From Paenibacillus sp. JNUCC32 (lineage in GTDB: Bacteria > Bacillota > Bacilli > Paenibacillales > Paenibacillaceae), in the NCBI RefSeq assembly GCF_014863545.1, contig NZ_CP062260.1, positions 620,001 through 684,000 on the forward strand: a stretch of DNA of 64,000 nt, read 5' to 3'. The notes beneath the pieces were generated by a model, which was not told the origin of the DNA, did no database searches, and saw only the letters and a list, made by a program, of their open reading frames with translations. Position numbers and translations under genes: made by a program. Positions 55,719 to 64,000 of the stretch are shown here, piece after piece; the stretch's first letter is position 1; each line of letters starts with the position of its first letter.

Positions 55719-57163
55719 GCCATGGGCTGAATCCAAAAAAAGTAGTATGCATCGTCTATGTGGCCACGATGTTTGTGGTTGCCATGGACGCCACCGTGCT
55801 GAACGTGGCGCTTCAGACGATCAGCAGGGAGCTTGAAGTGCCCCCTGCGGCTTCAGGCGTGCTGAATGTCGGTTATTTGGTCAGCTTGGCCATCGTTCTG
55901 CCGATGGCGGGCTGGCTTGGCGATACACGGGGAACGAAGCGTACGTTTCTCCTGGCACTGGGCCTTTTTACTGGAGCATCCGTATTGTGCAGCTCTGCAG
56001 ACAGCTTGGCTGCGTTGACGCTTTTTCGGGTGATCCAAGGCATTGGCGGCGGCTTGCTGACCCCTGTCGGCATGGCGATGCTGTTCCGCATGTTCCCGCC
56101 GCAGGAGCGCGCGAAAATCTCCCGGGCGCTCATCCTGCCTATCGCGATTGCGCCTGCAATCGGCCCGGTTGTGAGCGGGCTGCTTCTTGAATATTTGACG
56201 TGGCGGTGGATCTTCTTCGTGAGCTTGCCGATCGGCATTCCCGCTCTCGTGTTCGGATTATTCTGGCTGAAGGAGCATCGGGAGCCGGATGCCGGCAAGC
56301 TGGACGTGCCAGGCCTGCTGCTGTCCGCGCCGGGGCTTGCCCTGCTGATGTTCGCCTTGAGCCAGGGGCCGCTGCACGGGTGGGACGCCCCGCGGGTATG
56401 GGGCGCCGGCCTGGCTGGCATCCTGCTGTTGTCTGCTCTGGTGAAGGTGGAGCTAAGGGCTGCGAAACCGCTGCTGGATTTGCGGCTGCTGGGCAATCGC
56501 TTGTTCCGAACGTCGGGTATCATCGCAATGTGTGCATCTGCAGGTCTGCTGGGCATGCTCTACGTATTTCCCTTGATGTATCAGAACGCCCTGCACGTCT
56601 CCGCCTTGGATACGGGGCTGACGACGTTTCCCGAAGCCATCGGGCTGATGGTTGCCTCGCAGCTCGTACCCTGGACGTATCCAAGGATGGGCCCTAGGCG
56701 AGTGATCATCATGGGATTTGCGGTTACCGCGCTGATTTTTATTATGCTCAGCATGGTGGACGCCGGGACGAATCCGTGGTTTATACGGGCCCTGCTATTT
56801 GGCGTCGGCATTTTCCTTGGTCAAACCGTGGGATCCGTTCAGATCGCTGCCTTCGCCACCATCCCGCCTGCTTCGATGGGGCGCGCTTCCACCTGGTTTA
56901 CGGTGCAGAACAGGCTTGGTCCCGCCATCGGGCTGGCTGTTCTATCAGGCATCTTGGCTGCCGTTGGAACGGAGACCGTAAACGCGGCGGGGGAGTTGGG
57001 GCCGAATCTGACGGCATATCGAGCAGCATTGCTTGGGGCCGCTGGCTTCCTGCTCATCGGTGCAGGCGCGGCGTTATGGATACGGGATGCCGATGCGGCG
57101 TCCACGATTCGCAAACCCGCTACAATACCGGCCAAGGAACAGGCGACTCCAGCCGAGAAATAA
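55715..57163 (+). CDS. DHA2-family MFS exporter, probable siderophore exporter
   Basis: 482 residues, about 14 hydrophobic segments, EmrB/DHA2 type with LNVALQTISRELEVP near helix 1, GDTRGTKR in the 2/3 loop and APAIGPVVSG as motif C. ATG at 55715 overlaps the mbtH stop (ATGA). Position at the end of the siderophore operon makes export of the siderophore the likely role; B. subtilis uses the distinct YmfE/YmfD type. Inference from context. Confidence 0.87.
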   Translation: MSHGLNPKKVVCIVYVATMFVVAMDATVLNVALQTISRELEVPPAASGVLNVGYLVSLAIVLPMAGWLGDTRGTKRTFLLALGLFTGASVLCSSADSLAALTLFRVIQGIGGGLLTPVGMAMLFRMFPPQERAKISRALILPIAIAPAIGPVVSGLLLEYLTWRWIFFVSLPIGIPALVFGLFWLKEHREPDAGKLDVPGLLLSAPGLALLMFALSQGPLHGWDAPRVWGAGLAGILLLSALVKVELRAAKPLLDLRLLGNRLFRTSGIIAMCASAGLLGMLYVFPLMYQNALHVSALDTGLTTFPEAIGLMVASQLVPWTYPRMGPRRVIIMGFAVTALIFIMLSMVDAGTNPWFIRALLFGVGIFLGQTVGSVQIAAFATIPPASMGRASTWFTVQNRLGPAIGLAVLSGILAAVGTETVNAAGELGPNLTAYRAALLGAAGFLLIGAGAALWIRDADAASTIRKPATIPAKEQATPAEK

Positions 57164-57266
57164 CCGTGCTAAACATCCGGATGCCATAGACGAGATCCCC
57201 TTGGATTTAGTGGAAATACGCTTAGTTTTCGGCGATGGCCGGATGGCCGTAAAAGCATTTCAAGTG

Positions 57267-57318
57267 AAAAAGGGGCTGTACTCCTGCATGCTGGTGCAGA
57301 AGAGTACAGTCCCTTTTT
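57267..57318. terminator. terminator of the siderophore operon
   Basis: AAAAAGGGGCTGTACTC pairs with GAGTACAGTCCCTTTTT, with A and T tracts on both sides; also usable by the convergent methyltransferase gene. Confidence 0.88.
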
Positions 57319-57456
57319 ACGAAATGAATCAGCAAGCACGCAATGTCTGCTAATTTGATCCATTGGCCTTATCGTAGGCTGAATGTTATTTAAAATCGTA
57401 TCCGCTGTAACGACAGTCTTTCTCTGTTCGCCACTTTTTGGGGAATTAGAAAGGGG

Positions 57457-58845
57457 CTACTTGGGATTGCGCAGCCCCTTGGGCAGGTGATTCTTGAGCT
57501 GGCCGCCGCTGGCTTTGCCCCAGCCGAGGGGGAGTCCGTCCGTAGTCACCAAAGTCCAGCCCCGATATTCGGAAGGAATGGAGATCACCTCTCCCCGCAA
57601 ATAAGCAGCCGTTTCGGCAGAATCTGAAGGCAGGTCCCAGCTTCTGGCGGCTTGGCCTGGATTCAAGGACATGGCGAGGGCGTGAGCCGGCTCGATCCGA
57701 TTCTTCTTCAGGTGGGCCAGATGAAGGCCGGCGCGCGGCATCTTCAGCCCCTTCAGCTGCTTATCGTGCCAAGGGACGCTCTCGCTGACCGGCAGCCAAT
57801 ATAATTCTTCGCCGAACAATATCGGCGTGCCGCCGCCAAGCTCAAAGCCGGGGAGGTCCTGCTTCGCCCAGTCTTGAAAGTCGGCCAGGGCGGAAAGCGC
57901 AGGAGCCTGTTTGCCGCCCCGGTTTGATTTGGCCTGAGCCTTACCGCTGTTGGTAATGGTCTCTTGATCGTCGCTGTAAGCCTCGGCAGCCGGCGTTTTG
58001 ACCAAGATGGCAACAAAATGCCCCTCGCCCCGCTCCAAATGTGGCCATAAGCGCTTCATTTGCTGCAGTTCCAAATCGGGATACTGCGAGAGAATGCGCT
58101 CGATCATCTCCTCATTTTCCGCCGTGTTGAACGTACAGGTGGAATACGCCAACGTTCCGCCTGGCTTGAGCATCCGGTAAGCCTCCTGGACAATGTCCCA
58201 CTGCCGCGCAACGCACAGATCCACGTGTTCAGGCGACCATTCGGCAATTGCAGCGGCATCCTTTCGAAACATGCCTTCACCGGAGCATGGCGCATCTAGC
58301 ATGATCCGGTCAAAGCAGGCAACGAAACGGCGGGATAGCTGATCCGGTGCCGCACTCGTAACGACGGTATTCGTTATTCCCATACGTTCCACGTTCTCGG
58401 CCAGAATGCGCGCCCGTTCGGGGTGGATCTCGTTGGAGACGAGCAGTCCCCGGCCCATCATTTTCGAGGCGATATGGCTTGTCTTGCCGCCGGGAGCGGC
58501 CGCAAGATCCAGGATGGTCTCCCCGGGCTGAGGATTCAGCAGTTCCACCGCGGACATTGCCGAGGGCTCCTGAATATAATATAGTCCGGCGGCATGATAA
58601 GGGTGCTTTCCTGGACGAACGCTTTCATCATAATAGTATCCGGTATCACACCAGGGCACCGGCGTCAGTTGGAAGTCCCGGATGAGTTTCTTGACGCTGT
58701 CTGCGGCATGAACCGCTTTCAGCCGGTTAAGACGCAGCCCATGGGTGCGGGGCGAATCGTAGCTGTCCCAAAAGTCACATGAGGCATCCCCAAGGATTTC
58801 GTTCATGCTGGTGACGAAACCGACAGGCAATAGTTCCTTTCCCAT
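57457..58845 (-). CDS. second RsmF-type RNA (cytosine-C5) methyltransferase
   Basis: 462 residues. Same order as the copy at 36850: DLAAAPGGKTSHIA, Cys187 in DAPCSGEGM, Cys237 in STCTFNTAENE, then RsmF_B/PUA-like domain (about 315-462). The Ser/Arg/Gly-rich linker is much shorter. ATG at 58845 has AAGGAGC ten bases upstream. Stand-alone gene. Whether both copies modify the same nucleotide is unknown. Confidence 0.9.
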   Translation of the reverse strand: MGKELLPVGFVTSMNEILGDASCDFWDSYDSPRTHGLRLNRLKAVHAADSVKKLIRDFQLTPVPWCDTGYYYDESVRPGKHPYHAAGLYYIQEPSAMSAVELLNPQPGETILDLAAAPGGKTSHIASKMMGRGLLVSNEIHPERARILAENVERMGITNTVVTSAAPDQLSRRFVACFDRIMLDAPCSGEGMFRKDAAAIAEWSPEHVDLCVARQWDIVQEAYRMLKPGGTLAYSTCTFNTAENEEMIERILSQYPDLELQQMKRLWPHLERGEGHFVAILVKTPAAEAYSDDQETITNSGKAQAKSNRGGKQAPALSALADFQDWAKQDLPGFELGGGTPILFGEELYWLPVSESVPWHDKQLKGLKMPRAGLHLAHLKKNRIEPAHALAMSLNPGQAARSWDLPSDSAETAAYLRGEVISIPSEYRGWTLVTTDGLPLGWGKASGGQLKNHLPKGLRNPK

Positions 58846-58991
58846 TCGTTAATAGCTCCTTCTTTAGAATAAGGTTCATGTTGCTGCGTTAAGGCAGTTA
58901 ATCCCTGTTCAGAGCCCATTTCTTCTCTGCCTCTAAGGAATCGGTCATTAGTTTATCACGTTGCCGCAGGGGGAGTAAAGAAATGTCAGGC

Positions 58992-59028
58992 AAAAAAAGA
59001 CCGCCCCCTTCATATCGTGGGCAGTCTG
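58992..59028 (-). terminator. terminator after the diguanylate cyclase
   Basis: On the - strand AGACTGCCC pairs with GGGCGGTCT, followed by seven T. Confidence 0.85.
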
Positions 59029-59036
59029 CGCCAGTG

Positions 59037-60200
59037 TTATCCGGCGGATTCCGTTGGTTCGGTGGATGCGGTTTTGAGGGACCGGTAATCGGACACCTTG
59101 TTTTTGCCGGTCGTCTTGGAATGATACATGGCTTTGTCCGCCTGTTTCATCAGCTCATCGCCGCGAACGCCTTTGCGCAGCACGCTGTATCCGATACTGA
59201 TGGTTACGATGCTCTCGCTCGCCACTCGGGCTCGGATCTTCTCGGCGACCTGCGCGGGTTTGGCTTTGCGGTCAACGACCAAGGCGACCAATTCCTCGCC
59301 GCCATACCGGCCCGTAATCCCGATGCCTTCAAGCTCTTCCTCCATGATGGCGGCGACCTGCTTCAGCGCTTCATCGGCTCTGGCGTGTCCCTGGGTATCA
59401 TTCAGCTTCTTGAAATTGTCGATGTCGCAGAAGATGGCGGATATCTTCAGCTCCTGCGCCGCGTAATGGTCCAAATGCTTCATAAAGTGCCTGCGGTTGT
59501 AAAGCCCGGTTAATCCGTCCGTAATGGCGGACCGGTAAATGGACTGCATCAGCTCCACGATGCGCCTGAACAGAATGAAGAACACGATGCTGTAAAAGAG
59601 CACAGGCAGCGCGAGCGCCAGTCCCTGAAGCGCAGGCGACAGGCTGCCGGAATAGGTATGTACCGCTTGCAGAATCGTCCAGATGACGTAAACGGCAAGC
59701 CCGAGCGCGTATTTGATCGGCTGTCCGATCCGCGGGGTTACTTGCGTGTAGGCCAGGTAGAGCGCAGCGAGCTGCAGCACGTCAAAATATATGCTTTGCC
59801 ATATCCGGTCAAGGGTGTATGGAAGGAATGAGGGAAGCATGAATGGAAGCATAAGCAGTGCGGCCGACAACAAGGGAAGCCAATAATGCATGGTTTTGAT
59901 TTTGCGGTACAGCATGACAACCGAGATGTTCAGCAGAACGAACGAAAAAAGCTGGATGAAACGCAGAACGTCCGACTCCGGTGAGAAAACAGGTTTTCCC
60001 GTCCATGCCGAATGGATGTTCAGGCCCTCGTATGTCATAATGAAGAAGAAAGCTGCCGCCATATATATGTAAGCATTCTTGCGTTGCTTGCTGTACATAA
60101 AGAGACACATGATCAGCATCATGAGAGCGATATAAGCTCCGCACACGGCAAATATGGTGGGTAGTGGAGAAGTGGACCAGTAGTTCAATTCATAGGACAA
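59037..60200 (-). CDS. membrane diguanylate cyclase
   Basis: 387 residues. Seven or so hydrophobic segments (about 12-215) form a sensor, followed by a GGDEF domain (about 225-370) with the variant GGEEL at 300-304 and DGLTGLYNRRHF at its start; GGEEL/GGEEF forms are usually active. The RxxD inhibitory site five residues before is absent, so product feedback may be missing. Start is TTG at 60200 with GGAG nine bases upstream. Makes cyclic di-GMP by inference. Confidence 0.88.
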   Translation of the reverse strand: MSYELNYWSTSPLPTIFAVCGAYIALMMLIMCLFMYSKQRKNAYIYMAAAFFFIMTYEGLNIHSAWTGKPVFSPESDVLRFIQLFSFVLLNISVVMLYRKIKTMHYWLPLLSAALLMLPFMLPSFLPYTLDRIWQSIYFDVLQLAALYLAYTQVTPRIGQPIKYALGLAVYVIWTILQAVHTYSGSLSPALQGLALALPVLFYSIVFFILFRRIVELMQSIYRSAITDGLTGLYNRRHFMKHLDHYAAQELKISAIFCDIDNFKKLNDTQGHARADEALKQVAAIMEEELEGIGITGRYGGEELVALVVDRKAKPAQVAEKIRARVASESIVTISIGYSVLRKGVRGDELMKQADKAMYHSKTTGKNKVSDYRSLKTASTEPTESAG

Positions 60201-60233
60201 ATCGATTCACTCCTGAATAGGGATAGGTTTCCT

Positions 60234-60263
60234 TTGCATGAAACATATGTTCTAATATATCAT
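60234..60263 (+). promoter_or_regulatory. promoter of the glycosyltransferase gene
   Basis: TTGCAT (60234-60239), 18-base spacer, TATCAT (60258-60263). Confidence 0.4.
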
Positions 60264-60308
60264 ATCGAAAAAGAATCTGAAAAGAGATTTAGAGAAAGGG
60301 GGATCCCC

Positions 60309-61445
60309 ATGAAACTTCTTCAGGCATTATTCTTCCCTCCTGAACAGCCGGGCGGCGTCTCGTCCATGATTCCATATTTGCAGGAGCGCTTTCATTCCTC
60401 CCGTTGGGAGATGGAAATGTTCTGGCTGCCTAAGCGGATCCGCAACAAAGGCCAGGAGGATCCGATATTCCACACGTTTGATTGGAGAGAGTTCGAAGGG
60501 AGCCCGATCGTGGCCAAATACCTTCAAACCTACCGGGATTATCTGTGGTGGACCCGTCTGCGCATTCAAAAGCCTTATGATCTTATCCATAGTCATCATC
60601 CGATCGCAGGCATGTCGATGAAAGCCGTATTTCCCGAGGTGCCGCTCATCCAAACCGTGCACTCCAGTTACGAGCGCGAGCTGATCCTCAACGGAAGAAT
60701 CAAGGAGGGAGGGCTGGAACACCGGTTCCTGGTGTCTTTGTACAAGGAGCTGGAGCATATCAGCGACCGGCTGCTGACCGTGTCGAACTCCTTCAAGGCG
60801 TATATGTCTCCCTACGTGAACACGCCCGAATCGATCGGCGTCATCCATAACGGATTCGATGATAAGAGATTCAAGCCCGTTCCCCATGAAAATGCGGTGC
60901 CTCAGCTGATTACGGTATGCCGTTTGGTGCCTGCAAAAGGATTGGATATTCTGCTCCAGGCCTGCGCGGAACTAAAACGGAAGGGATATGATTACGTCCT
61001 TCATATTATCGGCGACGGACCTTCCCGCCAGGAGCTCGAGGAGATGGCCAAAACGCTGGGCATCTACCAGGAGACGATTTTTTACGGCTATACGCTGCAT
61101 CCGGAGGAGTTCATGCCGTTCTTTGACATCTTTGTCCTGCCTTCGAGAGCAGAGGCGTTCGGATCGGTGTTCGCGGAAGCGGCGCTCAGCTGTCTCGCCT
61201 TGGTAGGGACCGACGTCGGCGGCATCGCCGAGCAGATTGAGGACGGGGTCAACGGTTTGCTTGTACCGCCTGAAGATCCGATGGCGCTCAGCGTGGCGCT
61301 CGAGAAGGTCATCAGCGATCCGCTCTATCGTTACGAGCTGGCCCGGACCGCTTCGGATAAGGCAAAGAACCAATACTCCTTGTCCAGATCCGTGAACGAA
61401 CTGAAAAAAATGTATTTGAAATTTCAACCCCAGATAGAGAGTTAG
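60309..61445 (+). CDS. glycosyltransferase family 4 protein
   Basis: 378 residues. Two Rossmann-like halves (GT-B fold): PPEQPGGVSSMIPYL at the start, HSHHPIAG, then the donor site PSRAEAFGSVFAEAALS with the family E-x7-E glutamates. Cytosolic; transfers a sugar to a cell envelope or exopolysaccharide acceptor, acceptor unknown. ATG at 60309 preceded by AAAGGGGGA; frame upstream to 60234 holds the promoter and is not used. Followed ten bases later by the YhaO gene, though not clearly related. Confidence 0.87.
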   Translation: MKLLQALFFPPEQPGGVSSMIPYLQERFHSSRWEMEMFWLPKRIRNKGQEDPIFHTFDWREFEGSPIVAKYLQTYRDYLWWTRLRIQKPYDLIHSHHPIAGMSMKAVFPEVPLIQTVHSSYERELILNGRIKEGGLEHRFLVSLYKELEHISDRLLTVSNSFKAYMSPYVNTPESIGVIHNGFDDKRFKPVPHENAVPQLITVCRLVPAKGLDILLQACAELKRKGYDYVLHIIGDGPSRQELEEMAKTLGIYQETIFYGYTLHPEEFMPFFDIFVLPSRAEAFGSVFAEAALSCLALVGTDVGGIAEQIEDGVNGLLVPPEDPMALSVALEKVISDPLYRYELARTASDKAKNQYSLSRSVNELKKMYLKFQPQIES

Positions 61446-61454
61446 GGATCGGTT

Positions 61455-62762
61455 ATGGCTTCTTTTCGATTTATTCACGCTGCGGATTTGCATCTGGACA
61501 GTCCGTTTATCGGAATCAGCGGACTCGATGACGATCTGCGGTCTTTCGTTCAGGAATCGACCTTCCGTGCGCTGGAGCGGCTTGTGGAGCTCGCCATCGG
61601 GGAGCAGGTTGATTTTATCGTCATCAGCGGAGACGTCTACGACAGCTCCAACATTTCGCTGCGGGCCCAGCTTCGCTTCCTGGATTCCCTCAACCGCTTG
61701 GGGCGGGAAGGGATCGCGGTTTATGTGATCCACGGCAATCATGATCCGCTCGACAGCACGAAGCTGTCCATGACGCTTCCCTCCCATGTCCATGTGTTTG
61801 GAGCGGAGCCTGCAGCCGTAACGGCTGTTCGCCGTTCGGACCAACAAGAAGTGGCGGTCATCGCCGGCATGTCGTATCCGACCTCGAAGGTCACGGATAA
61901 TATTGCGATCCGTTATCCCGCTCCATCACCGGGGCTCTATCATATCGGGCTTCTCCATGCGAACGTGGACGGAGATCCCCAGCACGAAACCTATGCTCCC
62001 TGTACGAAAAGGGAGCTGGTTCAGGCCGGATTCCACTACTGGGCGCTCGGGCATATCCACTCCCGCCGCACCCTGCAGGAATCTCCTTATATCGTGTACC
62101 CGGGCAATATCCAGGGACGCCATGTCCGGGAGACGGGCCCGAAGGGGTGTTACGTCGTCGATGTGGACGGCAGCTTCAACACGAAGCTCAGCTTCCATGA
62201 GCTCGATTCGATGCGATGGAACGTCGTTGAAGCGCCTATCGATGCTTGCCGGGACGTCGACGACTGGCGACGCTCCCTGGAGTCCATCCTCACCGATACA
62301 GCCAGAGCCAACGCGGATCGGTTAAGCATGATCCGCGTTCGGGTTACGGGACGAAGTCCGGTTCACCGTCAGCTAGAGGGCGGATACGTGCTGGACGAGC
62401 TGCTGACCGATCTGCGGAGAAGAGAGGCCGCAAAGGGCAAGACATGCGGCTATCGGGGCTGCGTCTGGATCGAGAGCTTCTCGCTTCAATCCGGGGATGC
62501 GATCGATACGGAGAGGCTGTTGGCGGAAGACAGCTTTACGGGGGACTTGCTTCGCCTTGTCCGGAAGGAGCAGGAACGAATTCATGATCCGGACGGGGTT
62601 GTTGCCAAGGGTTTGGAGCCTCTTATGGAACATGCGGAGATCCGCTCGTTGCTTGACGAGACGAGCCCGGAGGAAATGCTGGACTGGGTTCGCAGGGCGG
62701 AGGAGCTGACTTTAGGGTTATTGCTGCGCGACCGTTCGCGGGAGGAAGGTGCCGGAAGATGA
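61455..62762 (+). CDS. yhaO: YhaO-like SbcD-type DNA exonuclease
   Basis: 435 residues. Metallophosphoesterase with HAADLHLDSP, ISGDVYDSS, VIHGNHDP and ALGHIHSR metal-binding motifs in the order of SbcD/Mre11. C-terminal part (about 270-435) is helical. Acts with the YhaN ATPase on DNA ends or structures. Overlaps yhaN by four bases (ATGA). RBS is weak. Confidence 0.9.
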   Translation: MASFRFIHAADLHLDSPFIGISGLDDDLRSFVQESTFRALERLVELAIGEQVDFIVISGDVYDSSNISLRAQLRFLDSLNRLGREGIAVYVIHGNHDPLDSTKLSMTLPSHVHVFGAEPAAVTAVRRSDQQEVAVIAGMSYPTSKVTDNIAIRYPAPSPGLYHIGLLHANVDGDPQHETYAPCTKRELVQAGFHYWALGHIHSRRTLQESPYIVYPGNIQGRHVRETGPKGCYVVDVDGSFNTKLSFHELDSMRWNVVEAPIDACRDVDDWRRSLESILTDTARANADRLSMIRVRVTGRSPVHRQLEGGYVLDELLTDLRRREAAKGKTCGYRGCVWIESFSLQSGDAIDTERLLAEDSFTGDLLRLVRKEQERIHDPDGVVAKGLEPLMEHAEIRSLLDETSPEEMLDWVRRAEELTLGLLLRDRSREEGAGR

Positions 62763-64000
62763 GGCTGGAACGGATGAACATACAAGGATTCGGAGCCGTC
62801 CGGGACATGAGCATTTCCATCGATGCCCCCGTAACCGTGCTGTATGGGCCGAATGAAGCGGGGAAGAGCACGGTCCTGCATTTTATCAGCGCCATGCTCT
62901 ACGGGTTTCCGGGCAAGGGCTCGCCGGCGGAACGCGGAGAGCCCTCCGGGGAAGGCGTTCACGGAGGCGAGCTGCGTTTTCTTGATAAGGAGGGGATACC
63001 TTGGGTGGTCCGGCGCTATAACCGGTCCAGGGAAGGGAATGCCGCCTCCGGCAAGGGCGAACGTGTACATATTCATAAACAAGCGGATAATGGGGTCGTG
63101 ATCGAGCTCGGGCAGCAGGAGCTGGAACAATACGCTTTGGGCGGCGTGTCCAGGGACATGTTTCGCCAGCTGTTTGCCATCTCTTTAAGCGAACTGCAGG
63201 AAATCCGCGGTCTGCACTCCGCCGAGATGAGCGGCTACCTGTTCCATGCCGGGATCGGCGGCGGAGCCAACATCCTGGAGGCCGAACGCAAGCTGTCCCA
63301 AGAGATGGACAAGCTGTATAAGCCTCGCGGGAAGGTACAGCAGACAGCCAAGCTGCTGCAGTCCATCGAGGATTTAAGAACCCGGGTTGCAGACAGCCGG
63401 GCTTACGTATCCCGCTATAACGAGGTCGTAAGCTCCATTCTGGAAATAGAGCGCCGTTTAAACTTGCTGGAGCAGGAACGTGCCAGGACCGGCGAGGATT
63501 TATCGCTGCTTCGCAAAGCGCTGGACATCCGTCCGGCTTGGCTGGAATGGCAAGAGGCCGGGGTTGAATTGAAGGATCTGATGGACAGCAGCCATTTCCC
63601 CCCGGATGGAATGCCCCGTTATGAGAAGATACTGGAGGAAGAGCGGGTCCTTCATGCCCAGTCCATCCGCGTAGAGCAGGCGATCGAGGATGCGGAGGAT
63701 AAACTGGGGGCTCTGCCCGTGAACGATTTCTTGGAACAATACGGCGAGCGGATTGAGGAGCTGTGGGCAAAACGAAGTCTACATGAAGCCGGGAACCGCG
63801 AGCTTGCCGAGCTTACGGCCGAATATAAAGCTCAGGAAAACCGGCTGGAGCAGCTGCTCCGGGATATCGATCCGGCATGGACCCGGCAAGAGCTGCTGTC
63901 GTTGCCGGTGTCCGCCTCAGACCGTGAGGAGGTACGGCGGATCGGTGCTGCCTTTGCCGGGTACGATCGCCGGATGGAGGCGCTGTTCATTGAACAGCGC
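62759..64000 (+). CDS. yhaN: YhaN-like SbcC-type AAA ATPase, N-terminal part (cut by window edge)
   Basis: 414 codons visible, open to the window end. N-terminal Walker A GPNEAGKST at about residues 30-38, then a coiled-coil-rich region from about 180 onwards. Rad50/SbcC-like. Begins inside the YhaO stop codon. B. subtilis has the same yhaO-yhaN order. The Walker B and C-terminal half are outside the window. Confidence 0.9.
   Translation, partial: MRLERMNIQGFGAVRDMSISIDAPVTVLYGPNEAGKSTVLHFISAMLYGFPGKGSPAERGEPSGEGVHGGELRFLDKEGIPWVVRRYNRSREGNAASGKGERVHIHKQADNGVVIELGQQELEQYALGGVSRDMFRQLFAISLSELQEIRGLHSAEMSGYLFHAGIGGGANILEAERKLSQEMDKLYKPRGKVQQTAKLLQSIEDLRTRVADSRAYVSRYNEVVSSILEIERRLNLLEQERARTGEDLSLLRKALDIRPAWLEWQEAGVELKDLMDSSHFPPDGMPRYEKILEEERVLHAQSIRVEQAIEDAEDKLGALPVNDFLEQYGERIEELWAKRSLHEAGNRELAELTAEYKAQENRLEQLLRDIDPAWTRQELLSLPVSASDREEVRRIGAAFAGYDRRMEALFIEQR

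Overview
The window looks like a chromosomal segment of a Paenibacillus-type member of the Bacillota. Evidence: strong AGGAGG ribosome binding sites, many TTG and GTG starts, SigA-type promoters, intrinsic terminators after most transcription units, moderately high GC, a YjcZ-type sporulation miniprotein, a GlnR/TnrA-style operator, Fur boxes, a small alarmone synthetase, and a bacillibactin-type siderophore cluster. Both ends cut through genes: a DUF92 membrane protein at the left edge and a YhaN-type ATPase at the right edge.

Layout. 1-20.3 kb is mostly housekeeping: ABC-F ATPase, M42 peptidase, LapA-like protein, oligoendopeptidase F, cold shock protein, MFS transporter, YtpB-type terpene synthase, pfkA, MATE exporter, secreted glycosidase-like protein, YitT, the cshA RNA helicase with a long leader, a 33-codon YjcZ gene, a YesL-like protein, a probable 6S RNA, tpx and a rhomboid protease. 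20.4-26.3 kb has a nitrogen theme: a GltC-like LysR regulator, YugP, a MerR regulator, then an ammonium transporter whose promoter is flanked by two consensus GlnR/TnrA boxes and which is followed by a DUF294 nucleotidyltransferase and a DEDDh exonuclease rather than a PII gene. 26.3-40.1 kb holds a JAMM peptidase, a TlpA-like oxidoreductase, citramalate synthase, a Y-family polymerase, ferredoxin, an L,D-transpeptidase, pyrD-relQ-DUF309, a thioredoxin plus PCYCGC-lipoprotein pair, and an rRNA-modification operon.

40.2-57.3 kb is the main accessory locus. A Fur-box promoter drives an AraC/binding-protein fusion regulator of Btr type. A second Fur box precedes a run of nine co-directional genes: siderophore-binding lipoprotein, trilactone esterase, dhbA, dhbC, dhbE, dhbB, dhbF, mbtH and a DHA2 exporter. 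Together these make a 2,3-dihydroxybenzoate-amino acid-threonine siderophore, export it, bind the ferric form and hydrolyse it. The first adenylation pocket of DhbF reads D-I-M-Q-I-G-Q-I-Y-K, unlike the bacillibactin glycine code, so the product may be a variant such as the alanine-containing paenibactin. No importer permease genes lie in the locus.

57.4-64 kb has a second RsmF-type methyltransferase, a membrane diguanylate cyclase, a family 4 glycosyltransferase and a YhaO/YhaN nuclease pair.

The items most worth checking are the DhbF pocket, the two-box GlnR arrangement with its PII-less operon, an MFS gene whose TAG stop is followed in frame by 30 more coding-like codons, and a PepF gene with two good starts, one adding a signal-peptide-like extension.
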